Shown one piece after another: positions 8,019 to 17,532 of a stretch of DNA of 64,000 bases. Within the stretch, counting starts at the first letter, position 1, and each line of letters starts with the position of its first letter. This DNA is from Hyphomicrobiaceae bacterium UBA7697 (GTDB lineage: Bacteria > Pseudomonadota > Alphaproteobacteria > Rhizobiales > Methyloligellaceae), in the NCBI GenBank assembly GCA_002482645.1, contig DLGJ01000012.1:1-64000 (forward strand). The letters run 5' to 3'. The notes under the pieces are model-generated. The model worked only from the letters and a program-made list of their open reading frames with translations. It was not told the origin of the DNA and did no database searches. The position numbers and the translations under genes were made by a program.

Positions 8019-9052
8019 GCGAGCGCGTGCTGGCTTCGGCGAAACGCGACGACGATCAGCCGGAAGTGGCGCTGCGGCCGCAAACGCTTGCCGAGTTCAT
8101 CGGCCAGGAGAAGGTGCGGGCCAATCTCAAGGTCTTCATCGATGCGGCGCGGGCGCGGCGCGAGGCGCTGGACCATGTGCTGTTCGCAGGCCCCCCCGGG
8201 CTCGGCAAGACCACGCTGGCGCAGATCGTGGCGCGGGAGCTCGGCGTCAATTTCCGGGCGACCTCCGGACCCGTCATCGCCAAGGCCGGGGATCTCGCCG
8301 CGCTCCTCACCAATCTCGAAGAACGCGACGTGCTGTTCATCGACGAGATCCATCGCTTGAGCCCGGCGGTCGAGGAAATCCTCTATCCGGCCATGGAAGA
8401 CTTCCAGCTCGATCTCATCATCGGCGAGGGGCCGGCGGCGCGGTCGGTGCGGATCGACCTCGCCAAGTTCACGCTCGTGGCGGCGACCACCCGCACCGGG
8501 CTCCTCACCACGCCGCTCCGCGAGCGTTTCGGCATTCCCATCCGGCTGATGTTCTACGAGGTGGCTGAGCTCCAGGAGATCGTGCGCCGGGGCGCGCGGC
8601 TTCTGGGGCTCGCGCTCACGGACGAGGGCGCGCATGAGATCGCACGGCGGGCGCGGGGAACGCCGCGCGTCGCGGCCCGGCTCCTGCGGCGCGTGCGCGA
8701 TTTCGCGGCCGTGCAAGGGGACGGCGCGGTGGATGCGGCACTTGCCGGAAGCGCCCTGTCGCAGCTCGAAGTGGACGGGCGCGGGCTCGACGCCCTCGAC
8801 CACCGCTATCTCAGGCTGATCGCCGTGAACTATGGCGGCGGCCCTGTCGGCATCGAAACCATCGCGGCGGGGCTGTCGGAGCCGCGCGACGCGATCGAGG
8901 AGATCATCGAGCCTTATCTGCTGCAGCAGGGCTTCATCGCGCGGACCCCGCGCGGCCGCGTGCTGACGGGGCTCGCCTTCGGTCATCTCGGGCTTGCCGC
9001 CCCTCCGCAAGCCGCGCAAGGGACCCTCTTCACCGGGGGAGAAGACGAGTGA
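8015..9052 (+). CDS. ruvB: Holliday junction branch migration ATPase RuvB
   Basis: AAA+ motor of 345 residues that drives branch migration with RuvA. Walker A is GPPGLGKTTLAQI, Walker B is LFIDEIHRLSPAVEE, sensor 1 is ATTRTGLLTTPLRERFG, and arginine sensor 2 is in RGTPRVAARLLRRVRD. The winged-helix domain ends with QGFIARTPRGRVLT. It overlaps ruvA by ATGA at its start and the ybgC GTG at its end. The C-terminal 25 residues are a variable tail. Confidence 0.98.
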   Translation: MSERVLASAKRDDDQPEVALRPQTLAEFIGQEKVRANLKVFIDAARARREALDHVLFAGPPGLGKTTLAQIVARELGVNFRATSGPVIAKAGDLAALLTNLEERDVLFIDEIHRLSPAVEEILYPAMEDFQLDLIIGEGPAARSVRIDLAKFTLVAATTRTGLLTTPLRERFGIPIRLMFYEVAELQEIVRRGARLLGLALTDEGAHEIARRARGTPRVAARLLRRVRDFAAVQGDGAVDAALAGSALSQLEVDGRGLDALDHRYLRLIAVNYGGGPVGIETIAAGLSEPRDAIEEIIEPYLLQQGFIARTPRGRVLTGLAFGHLGLAAPPQAAQGTLFTGGEDE

Positions 9053-9522
9053 GCGGAAAACCTCCGAGGGATTGGCCCGATCTTGCCGGACGCATCGAGG
9101 GGGACACCCATGTGCTCCCGGTGCGCGTCTATTTCGAGGACACCGACTTCACCGGGCTCGTCTATCACGCGAACTATTTGAAGTTTTGCGAGAGGGGCCG
9201 GTCCGATTTCATCCGCAATCTCGGCATCGATCACCGCAGCCTCGAGAATCCGGCCGAGGGGGACCCGGCCGTCTTCGTGGTGCGGCGGATCGAAGTGGAT
9301 TATCTAAAGCCCGCCTCCATCGACGAGGTGCTCGAAGTGGTGACGCGCTGCGCGGAGATCGGCGGCGCCACGCTGATCCTGTCGCAGGAGGTGCGCCGCG
9401 ATGGGGTGGCACTGGCCCGGCTCAAGGTCAGCGTGGTGCTCGTGTCCAAGGCCGGAAAGCCGCAGCGCCTCGGGCGTCTCGTCCGGGAGGCGCTTGAACG
9501 TTTCGTTAATGCGCCGCGTTGA
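9049..9522 (+). CDS. ybgC: acyl-CoA thioesterase of the Tol-Pal cluster (YbgC)
   Basis: Hot-dog-fold acyl-CoA thioesterase of 157 residues, the usual first gene of the tol-pal cluster. The catalytic loop DTDFTGLVYHANYLKF is intact, including the Asp and the HANY segment. The GTG at 9049 overlaps the end of ruvB and follows GGGAGA. In E. coli YbgC acts on acyl-CoA or acyl-ACP and has been linked to phospholipid metabolism. Its retention here next to tolQ is useful because the rest of the cluster is incomplete. An N-terminal extension of about 18 residues precedes the fold. Confidence 0.95.
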   Translation: MSGKPPRDWPDLAGRIEGDTHVLPVRVYFEDTDFTGLVYHANYLKFCERGRSDFIRNLGIDHRSLENPAEGDPAVFVVRRIEVDYLKPASIDEVLEVVTRCAEIGGATLILSQEVRRDGVALARLKVSVVLVSKAGKPQRLGRLVREALERFVNAPR

Positions 9523-9641
9523 ACCTAAGGAACGGCGGCAATGGATGTGTTGCGGATCTGAGCGTCTAGCGGCCTGTTCCGGCAGAGGATTTTGGCACGT
9601 GGACGGCTTGCGCGGCACAAATGGAAGGTGTGAGGCGAGCC

Positions 9642-10358
9642 ATGAATCCGGATGATGCCGGTGCGTTTTCGAACGCCGTTCCGTCGGTTCTGACGCTGTT
9701 CCTCGATGCGCCGCTTCTGGTTCAACTCGTCATCGTCGTCATGCTCGCCGCACTTGTCTGGAGCCTCGTCGTCATCGCCGAGAAGACGTTCCAGTACGCC
9801 AAGGCGCGCAGAGAGGCCGACAAGTTCGAGCAGGTGTTCTGGTCTGGCCAAGCGCTGGACGAGCTTTATCAGGCGCTGTCTCAGCGCCGGAACGTGGGCA
9901 TGGCCGCGCTGTTCGTGGCGGCGATGCGCGAATGGAAACGATCCACCGAAGGTGAGAACAGGACTCCGTCGATGCGGCCGGTGACGGGCGTCCAAGGGCG
10001 CGTGGACAAAGTGATGGACGTGGCTCTCACGCGCGACGTGGAACGGCTGGGGCGGCGCTTGACGCTTCTGTCGATCGTGGCGTCGTCCGCCCCGCTGCTC
10101 GGCCTGTTCGGTCTCGCATGGGGCCTCATGGCGGCGTTTCAGGCCGCGGGCGCGTCCGGCCTTGCCACCCTCGCCACGATCGCGCCCGGTATCGCGCAAG
10201 GACTTCTGGCCGCGGCGCTGGGATTCCTGGCGGCGATTCCGGCCAAGGCGTTCTTGTCGAAGCTCGAAGCCGAAGCGGAGCGCTATACGGCCCGGCTTGG
10301 GGGCTTCGCGGGCGAGTTCTCGGCCATCTTGTCCCGGCAACTCGACCGGGCCGGCTAA
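9642..10358 (+). CDS. tolQ: TolQ-like protein with both functional threonines replaced
   Basis: MotA/TolQ/ExbB-family inner-membrane protein of 238 residues, assigned to TolQ by its place after ybgC and by similarity across the whole length, including FWSGQALDELYQ and the ending EFSAILSRQL. Three membrane segments lie near residues 23-45, 145-165 and 182-203. In E. coli TolQ, Thr145 (GLFGTVWG) and Thr178 (EALIATAIG) are needed for proton-driven work with TolR. The equivalent residues here are Leu158 (GLFGLAWG) and Ala191 (GLLAAALG). No tolR, tolA or tolB follows. The ATG at 9642 has GAGG upstream. Membrane topology and family are clear; whether it still energises anything is doubtful. Confidence 0.85.
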   Translation: MNPDDAGAFSNAVPSVLTLFLDAPLLVQLVIVVMLAALVWSLVVIAEKTFQYAKARREADKFEQVFWSGQALDELYQALSQRRNVGMAALFVAAMREWKRSTEGENRTPSMRPVTGVQGRVDKVMDVALTRDVERLGRRLTLLSIVASSAPLLGLFGLAWGLMAAFQAAGASGLATLATIAPGIAQGLLAAALGFLAAIPAKAFLSKLEAEAERYTARLGGFAGEFSAILSRQLDRAG

Positions 10359-10824
10359 CGCACCTGTTGTCGCAGTGCGGCACGAGGCTCCACGAGGGGA
10401 CCGGCACGTCCGGTTTGGGGGCTGGGCGCGGGCGATGGCGGGGCGGCATGGCGAGCCGCCCGCGAGGTCTCCGATTTGCCGCCGGGCGCCGCCGTGCCAT
10501 TTTTGCAAGCCTCTCCGCACCGAAAAAAGCCGCTAATTTTCCGATTTTTGCGTTCGTTTTCAGCGCCGGACATCACGCGGGGGCAAATTTGCAACAGCCG
10601 GTTACCTTTCCTTAACCCCTGCTATGCAACGTGGTTAACGGTGCCTTGATCGGTGTCTCAGCGGGGGATAGCGTCCAGAGGCTTATCGACGAGATTCGGC
10701 GTGGCATTTTCGCATCATCGACTGGCAAAACAGTTTGGGGACGCCAGTCCCATCTTGATCTGATTGCGCCGCACCGGTACACGCAAAGACGGCTATTGCC
10801 GTATTAACCAAAGGAGAGAAGACC
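10359..10824. other. 466-bp gap where tolR, tolA and tolB would be expected
   Basis: I find no open frame with coding character here on either strand and no trace of TolR (no ProMSEIN-like or membrane-Asp motif), TolA or TolB. The first 150 bases are very GC-rich. From about 10530 the base composition drops (AAAAAAGCCGCTAATTTTCC and similar), which suggests a promoter region for the small lipoprotein gene that follows. Confidence 0.6.
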
Positions 10825-10944
10825 ATGCAGGGTTTGAAGGGCGTTATCGCCGCTGCCATGCTCGTTGCCGCTGCCGTTTCGCTCGGCGGTTGCTTCGGCC
10901 ACCACGAGAAGGCCGTTGTTGTTGAGCCGCTGAAGCTCGGCTAA
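10825..10944 (+). CDS. 39-residue lipoprotein
   Basis: Short gene with a strong ribosome site (AAGGAGAG at 10811-10818). It encodes a hydrophobic signal peptide ending in the lipobox LGGC, with the modified Cys near residue 23, followed by a mature peptide of only about 17 residues: GHHEKAVVVEPLKLG. It resembles the very small lipoproteins often seen in Rhizobiales and, in size, entericidin-type peptides. The mature part contains His-His and ends in PLKLG. No function can be assigned. It occupies the gap between tolQ and pal and has its own leader, so it is likely independently transcribed. Confidence 0.8.
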   Translation: MQGLKGVIAAAMLVAAAVSLGGCFGHHEKAVVVEPLKLG

Positions 10945-11314
10945 CAACCGGTTTGGCAGATCCTGAGCGCCTTGGCGCTCGGATTTGCGGAAACTCTCGG
11001 GTTTCCATCCACGGGATTTGGGGTGCTCCGGGCGCTGGAGATTTCGGCGCAGGGAGTGCCCTTTTCCTTTTTTTGGGGCATATGGTTTTCCCGGGTGCAC
11101 CGGCTCGCATTGCGGGTGTCCCGATGCACGATCCTTCGCCGGCGATGCCGCCCCGGCGGCACGCATGCACGCCGCGCGCGCGGCCCGGCTGCGTTCGATC
11201 CGCCGCGTTCGAGCCAATGCCGGCGCGTTTTTCCTTTCGCGATGCTTAACCGGCTAACACCGCATTAACGGCTGGACCTCTACGCTCCCACCAAGCCAAG
11301 CCTGTTGGGAGTCA
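10945..11314. other. 370-bp intergenic region before pal
   Basis: No gene is supported. A small hairpin (GAGCGCC 10965-10971 pairing with GGCGCTC 10974-10980) lacks a U-run. A pyrimidine-rich tract with long T-runs lies at about 11057-11078. The last 30 bases hold the hairpin described at 11285-11311. Confidence 0.5.
11285..11311 (+). promoter_or_regulatory. hairpin covering the pal ribosome site
   Basis: CTCCCA (11285-11290) pairs with TGGGAG (11306-11311). The right arm contains the GGAG that serves as ribosome-binding site for pal, so the paired form would hide it. A six-bp stem is modest; a regulatory role is inference. Confidence 0.35.
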
Positions 11315-11320
11315 ATGGCA

Positions 11321-11878
11321 ATGCGTCTGTGCGGTGGCTTCGGCCGCGCGAGCGCCCTTCTGGGCGCGCTTTTCCTGTCTTCGGCCTTGTCCGCGTGTTT
11401 GGGGCCCGCACCTCAGCAGCGAGAATATGCTCTCGGAGCGGCAGGTTCCGGAAGCGCCGAAGGACTTGCGGCCCAGGCGGCCGCCAAAGTCGATGCCAGC
11501 GCATCGCCGTCCGGGTCCGAGACGTTCGCCGCCGAGGCGGGCGATGTCGTCTATTTCCCGGGAGACAGTTCCGAGTTGTCGCCGGAGGCGCAGGTGACGC
11601 TTTGGAAGCAGGTCCGCTGGCTTAAGAAGCATCCGGACTATCGCATTCTTGTCGAAGGTCACGCGGACGAATGGGGCACCGAGCAGTACAATCTGACGCT
11701 CGGCGCGGAGCGGGCCGTGGCGGTCAAGAGCTTCCTGGAAACGAGCGGGCTGGAGACGGCCTCCGTTCAGTCCATATCCTACGGGAAGGAACGCCTCGCC
11801 GCCGACTGCACGGAGCTGTCCTGCCGGGCGCGGAATCGCCGGGCGCGCACGGTCGTGATCCCGCCGCCGCTGCCCTGA
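11321..11878 (+). CDS. pal: peptidoglycan-associated lipoprotein Pal
   Basis: Outer-membrane lipoprotein of 185 residues with a signal peptide, lipobox LSAC (Cys26), a linker of about 45 residues and a C-terminal OmpA-like domain. Peptidoglycan-binding residues are recognisable: Asp in VEGHADEWGTEQYNL and Arg in LGAERAVAVKSFL. The family's usual ADERG has become ADEWG (Arg to Trp). Two Cys near the C-terminus (ADCTELSC) could form a disulphide. I chose the ATG at 11321 because GGAG lies nine bases upstream; the ATG at 11315 is only three bases from it. tolB is missing upstream and cpoB (ybgF) downstream: tilS starts 80 bases later. Confidence 0.93.
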   Translation: MRLCGGFGRASALLGALFLSSALSACLGPAPQQREYALGAAGSGSAEGLAAQAAAKVDASASPSGSETFAAEAGDVVYFPGDSSELSPEAQVTLWKQVRWLKKHPDYRILVEGHADEWGTEQYNLTLGAERAVAVKSFLETSGLETASVQSISYGKERLAADCTELSCRARNRRARTVVIPPPLP

Positions 11879-11958
11879 TTCGCCGGCATCGAGTGTGACC
11901 GTTTAAAGGGCCGCGAGCCTCGGCCGCCCGGACTTGCGGGCATGGGCGCCTTGGGCCA

Positions 11959-13275
11959 ATGCTGGACGGCATGAATGCGAGACCGCTCTCAGAGATCGAG
12001 GCAGACGCCCTGTTGGCGCCGCTCGCCCGGCACGCGCAGGTCGCGGTGGCCGTCTCCGGCGGCCCGGACAGTCTAGCGCTCCTTGCTCTGGCCGCGGCCT
12101 GGGCGCACCGTCATGAACGGCACGCACCTCATGCCCTGACCGTCGATCACGGTCTCAGGGCGGAGTCCCGGGCGGAGGCGGAGCTGGTGGCGCTGGTGGC
12201 GGCCAGGCTTGGCTTGCCGCACGCGATCCTGACCTGGCGCCATGGGCCGGTCGATGCGGGGCTCCAGGCGCGCGCCCGCGCGGCCCGCTACGACCTCATG
12301 GCCGCCTATTGCACTGCTCGTGGCATTCCGGCCCTGGCGACCGCGCATCATTTGGACGACCAGGCCGAGACCTTCCTCATGCGGCTGAAGCGCGGCAGCG
12401 GGCTCGACGGACTGGCCGCGATCCCGGAAGAGGGGAGTTGGGCGGGGCTGACGCTGCTGCGGCCCTTGCTGGACATCCCGAAAGACCGGCTTGTCGCGAC
12501 CGCGGCGGCGGCGGGGCTGCCGTTCGTGGCCGATCCCAGCAATGACGATGCGCGGTTCGAACGCGGTCGCTTGCGCGGCGCGATGGCGGCATTGGCCGAG
12601 CTCGGCCTCGAGCCGGGCGCGATCGCGCTTTCGGCGCGGCGGTTGCGGCGGGCCCGTGTGGCGATCGGAGCCAGCGTGGATGCGTTTCTCGGCCGGCATG
12701 GCGAACGAAGCCCGGCCGGGTACGCATCGGTCCAATTGCCGGATTTGCTTGCCGCGCCGCAGGAGGTGGGCCTCCGGACGCTGGCCCGGCTGATCGGGAC
12801 CGTCGGCGGCCTGTCCAAACCGGTCCGGCTCGCCAAGCTCGAAGCGCTTTACGACGCGCTCGGCACCGGGCCCGGAAAGGTTCAAACCTTGGGGCGCTGC
12901 CGGATCGTGCCTTCCCAAGGGCGGCTCTCCGTCTTTCGCGAGGTGCGGAAAACGGGCCTTCCCCGAGCGGAACTCCGCCCGGGAGAGCGAACGCTCTGGG
13001 ACAACCGGTTCCGGCTCGAACTCGGAGCGCGGGAGACGGAGCCCGTGACCGTTCGGGCCCTGGGCGAGGACGGCATCGAGACCTTTACCAAGGATGGCGG
13101 CGCGGTCCTCGCGGTGCCGCGCGTGGCGGCGTGCGCGCTCCCCGTATGCCGGCGGGCCGGCGGGCAGCTCTATCTGCCTGATTTCGGTCAAGGCGCGTTC
13201 CCGTTCGAGGCGCCATCCTCGCGCCATGAAGGCAGGCTTGACTGCCGCGCGACGTTCCTCTGGGAGGGACCGTGA
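11959..13275 (+). CDS. tilS: tRNA(Ile)-lysidine synthase
   Basis: TilS, 438 residues, attaches lysine to C34 of the tRNA-Ile CAU anticodon so that it reads AUA. The N-type ATP pyrophosphatase motif SGGPDS is at residues 33-38. LTVDHGLR and the substrate-region ATAHHLDDQAETFLMRLKRGSG also match the family. The C-terminal part is divergent, as usual in alphaproteobacteria. The gene lies between pal and ftsH, which is the standard local order once cpoB is removed. The start could be the ATG at 11959 or the Met at residue 5. Confidence 0.95.
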   Translation: MLDGMNARPLSEIEADALLAPLARHAQVAVAVSGGPDSLALLALAAAWAHRHERHAPHALTVDHGLRAESRAEAELVALVAARLGLPHAILTWRHGPVDAGLQARARAARYDLMAAYCTARGIPALATAHHLDDQAETFLMRLKRGSGLDGLAAIPEEGSWAGLTLLRPLLDIPKDRLVATAAAAGLPFVADPSNDDARFERGRLRGAMAALAELGLEPGAIALSARRLRRARVAIGASVDAFLGRHGERSPAGYASVQLPDLLAAPQEVGLRTLARLIGTVGGLSKPVRLAKLEALYDALGTGPGKVQTLGRCRIVPSQGRLSVFREVRKTGLPRAELRPGERTLWDNRFRLELGARETEPVTVRALGEDGIETFTKDGGAVLAVPRVAACALPVCRRAGGQLYLPDFGQGAFPFEAPSSRHEGRLDCRATFLWEGP

Positions 13276-13336
13276 GCCGCATTGCGCCGGGGCTCCGGAC
13301 CGGTCGAAAAGCGTCCGCAAGCCGGCGTTAGCGTTA

Positions 13337-13366
13337 CTTGGCAAAAGCTATGCCCATTCTTATGTT
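13337..13366 (+). promoter_or_regulatory. candidate RpoH (sigma-32) promoter of ftsH
   Basis: CTTG at 13337-13340, an 18-base spacer and CTTATGTT at 13359-13366 match the alphaproteobacterial heat-shock promoter pattern (CTTG ... CYTATNT). It lies about 90 bases before the ftsH ATG. FtsH is a known heat-shock protease in Proteobacteria, so the fit is biologically sensible. Promoter activity itself is inferred. Confidence 0.5.
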
Positions 13367-13371
13367 AATTG

Positions 13372-13385
13372 GGCTTAGCTAAGCC
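13372..13385. promoter_or_regulatory. 14-bp perfect palindrome at the ftsH promoter
   Basis: GGCTTAGCTAAGCC is a perfect palindrome beginning six bases after the candidate -10 element, so it would cover the transcription start. It could be an operator or the foot of a 5' leader structure. Confidence 0.35.
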
Positions 13386-13453
13386 GCCCCGTGCGGGTTT
13401 TCCGGGAGTATCCCGGTCCGCATGCCGCGAGGATCAATCCATCAGGTCAATGC

Positions 13454-15382
<1,929 letters not shown>

Positions 15383-15400
15383 AAGTTCCATTCACTCGAA

Positions 15401-15429
15401 AAAATGCCCGGCACAGTGCCGGGCATTTT
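15401..15429 (+). terminator. strong intrinsic terminator after ftsH
   Basis: A 13-bp perfect stem (AAAATGCCCGGCA, loop CAG, TGCCGGGCATTTT) with the T-run built into the right arm and followed by GTTTG. It ends the ftsH transcript 19 bases after the stop codon. Confidence 0.9.
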
Positions 15430-15475
15430 GTTTGTGGTACCCGAGCGAAGCTGTCCGGCGCAAAGGGAAGCCGCG

Positions 15476-16129
15476 ATGACCATTACCATCACCGCCTTCG
15501 AGCGGTCGCCCGATGGCGGCAGAGGGCTGGCGCGCGACACGCGGGTTCGCTGGGCCCTTGAGGAAGTGGGCCAGCCCTACCAGGTTCGGCTTGTTTCGTT
15601 CCGTGCAATGAAGGAACCGGCGCATTTGGCGCTTCATCCTTTCGGCCAGATACCGACTTATGAGGACGGCGATCTCGCCCTGTTCGAGACCGGCTCGATC
15701 GTCCTCCATATCGCGGAGCGCTATGCAGGTCTGTTGCCGGACGATGCCAATGCGCGTGCGCGTGCGATCACTTGGATGTTCGCCGCGCTCAACACGGTGG
15801 AACCGCCGATCCTTGAACTTGCGAATGCCGCGCTGCTCGAAGCCGACAAGCCCTGGCACGACGAACGAATGCCTCTGGTCGAGGATCGCGTTCGCGACCG
15901 GCTGAAACAACTGTCCGCACGCTTGGGCGGCGCAGACTGGCTCGACGGGGCTTTCAGCGCGGCGGACCTTTTGATGGTGTCGGTGCTGCTCAGGTTGAAA
16001 TCCTCGGGTCTTCTCGACGCATTTCCCAACCTTCTCGCCTATCTCGCCCGTGGGGAGGCGCGGCCCGCCTATCGACGCGCCTTCGCTGCGCAATTGGCAA
16101 TCAACGCCGTCAAGCCAACCGGCGACTGA
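15476..16129 (+). CDS. glutathione S-transferase family protein
   Basis: Protein of 217 residues with a thioredoxin-like N-terminal domain: RVRWALEEVGQPYQV, then the cis-Pro region FGQIPTYEDGDLALFETGSIVLHIAERY that binds glutathione. An all-helical C-terminal domain follows (WLDGAFSAADLLMVSVLLRL). It probably conjugates glutathione to electrophiles or acts as a peroxidase; the substrate is unknown. The N-terminus has an unusual insertion (SPDGGRGLARDTR) where the catalytic Ser/Tyr/Cys usually lies, so the catalytic residue is not obvious. The ATG at 15476 was chosen because the strand ITITAFERS starts the fold. Confidence 0.88.
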   Translation: MTITITAFERSPDGGRGLARDTRVRWALEEVGQPYQVRLVSFRAMKEPAHLALHPFGQIPTYEDGDLALFETGSIVLHIAERYAGLLPDDANARARAITWMFAALNTVEPPILELANAALLEADKPWHDERMPLVEDRVRDRLKQLSARLGGADWLDGAFSAADLLMVSVLLRLKSSGLLDAFPNLLAYLARGEARPAYRRAFAAQLAINAVKPTGD

Positions 16130-16247
16130 TGGAGTTCCGTTCCGGTCTCCAAGCCGTCATTCGCGTTTTTGTCACGGTCCTGACGGTCGCCTTGTTGCGG
16201 ACGAGAAAGTGACGTGCGAGGCGGCGGAGCTGTGGTAAGGCTCAGCC

Positions 16248-17315
16248 ATGTCAGACGGAAAGATCTATCTCCGGCCCTTGGGCTTTCTCTATGGACCTCA
16301 GGCCTATGCCGCGATCGAGGACGGGCTTGCGCTGCCGCTCGCGGGCGGAACGATTGCCTTCACGTCCGTCGAGCTGATCGAGGGCGCCCCCAAGAAGTCG
16401 AAGGCCTACATGTTCTCCGTCCCGGCCTTGAGCGAGGCCGGCGATCCGGATCTTCGTGCCAGGTTGGACCTTGTGATCCAGCCGCGCTCGCCCTTCGCGG
16501 GCCTGGATTTGTCGCGTCCGTCGCTCATGGGCATCGTCAACGTGACCCCGGATTCCTTCTCGGACGGCGGCCTTTACGACGAGACCGAGGGCGCGGTCGC
16601 GCATGCGGCGGAGCTGACGAAGGACGGTGCGGCCATCGTGGATATCGGCGGCGAGTCGACCCGGCCGGGGTCGGACACGGTGGCCGTGGACGACGAACTC
16701 GCGCGGGTCTTGCCGGTGCTGCAGGGGCTGAAGGGCACGAGCGCGGTGATTTCCATCGACACGCGCAAGGCCGAGGTCGCGAAGGCGGCGGCGAAAGCCG
16801 GAGCGAAGATCTTCAACGACGTCTCCGCCTTCACCTACGATCCGGATTCGCTGCAGGTGGCCGCGGAGACCGGACTGGACGTGGTGCTGATGCATGCGCG
16901 GGGCGAGCCCAAGACCATGCAGGACAATCCCACTTACGACGACGTGGTGCTCGAAGTGTTCGATTATCTCGAGGCGCGGATCGAAACCTGCGTCGCGGCC
17001 GGGATCGCGCCGTCGCGGATCGCCGCGGATCCCGGCCTCGGATTCGGCAAGACGCTTGAGCACAATCTCGCGCTGTTCGCCAATGTGAGCCTGTTTCACG
17101 GGCTCGGCGTTCCGCTGCTGATCGGCGCGTCGCGCAAGCAGTTCATTCGCGGCTTCGGGCAGGCGGCCGATCCGAAGGCCCGGGAACCGGGCAGCTACGC
17201 CGCGGCCATTGCAACGGCGTCCCAGGGGGCGCAGCTCTTCCGGGTGCACGACGTCGCTGGGGCGCGCCAGGCGCTCGGCGTTTGGCGCGCTGCCGTCTAC
17301 GGCTCTGAAAAGTAA
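16248..17315 (+). CDS. folP: dihydropteroate synthase
   Basis: FolP, 355 residues, condenses 7,8-dihydropterin pyrophosphate with p-aminobenzoate in folate synthesis and is the sulfonamide target. Pterin and pABA motifs are complete: MGIVNVTPDSFSDGG, DIGGESTRPGSD, IFNDVSAFTYD, VLMHARGEPKTMQ, DPGLGFGKTLEHNL and LIGASRKQFI. About 85 N-terminal residues form an extra region longer than in the roughly 280-residue E. coli enzyme, as is common in alphaproteobacteria. The C-terminal RVHDVAGARQAL matches the family. It precedes glmM, the same order as in E. coli (ftsH-folP-glmM). Confidence 0.96.
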   Translation: MSDGKIYLRPLGFLYGPQAYAAIEDGLALPLAGGTIAFTSVELIEGAPKKSKAYMFSVPALSEAGDPDLRARLDLVIQPRSPFAGLDLSRPSLMGIVNVTPDSFSDGGLYDETEGAVAHAAELTKDGAAIVDIGGESTRPGSDTVAVDDELARVLPVLQGLKGTSAVISIDTRKAEVAKAAAKAGAKIFNDVSAFTYDPDSLQVAAETGLDVVLMHARGEPKTMQDNPTYDDVVLEVFDYLEARIETCVAAGIAPSRIAADPGLGFGKTLEHNLALFANVSLFHGLGVPLLIGASRKQFIRGFGQAADPKAREPGSYAAAIATASQGAQLFRVHDVAGARQALGVWRAAVYGSEK

Positions 17316-17532
17316 GGGCAATCGGACTTTCCGGCGGGGCCGGGAATGTAACGTTTGCTTACATTTTTTGAACCCATTTTCGCCGTTCGCGGGCGCATAA
17401 TCCGCTCTTTCGCCAAAGGGATCAAAGAGGTATCGATGGGGGAGCCCCTGCTGGCGGCAGAGGGCGACTACGGAATTTTCGCAGGACCCGATGGAAGGGG
17501 CTCCTGGCGGCAGCGACGGGGGAATGACCGGG

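Noticed and set aside
10965..10980. Terminator of the 39-residue lipoprotein gene
   Set aside because: The 7-bp stem has a 2-base loop and no following U-run.
10359..11314. Remnants of tolR, tolA or tolB
   Set aside because: I searched all frames for the TolR membrane-Asp region, TolA's Ala/Lys helix and TolB's beta-propeller motifs and found none; the open frames there lack coding character.
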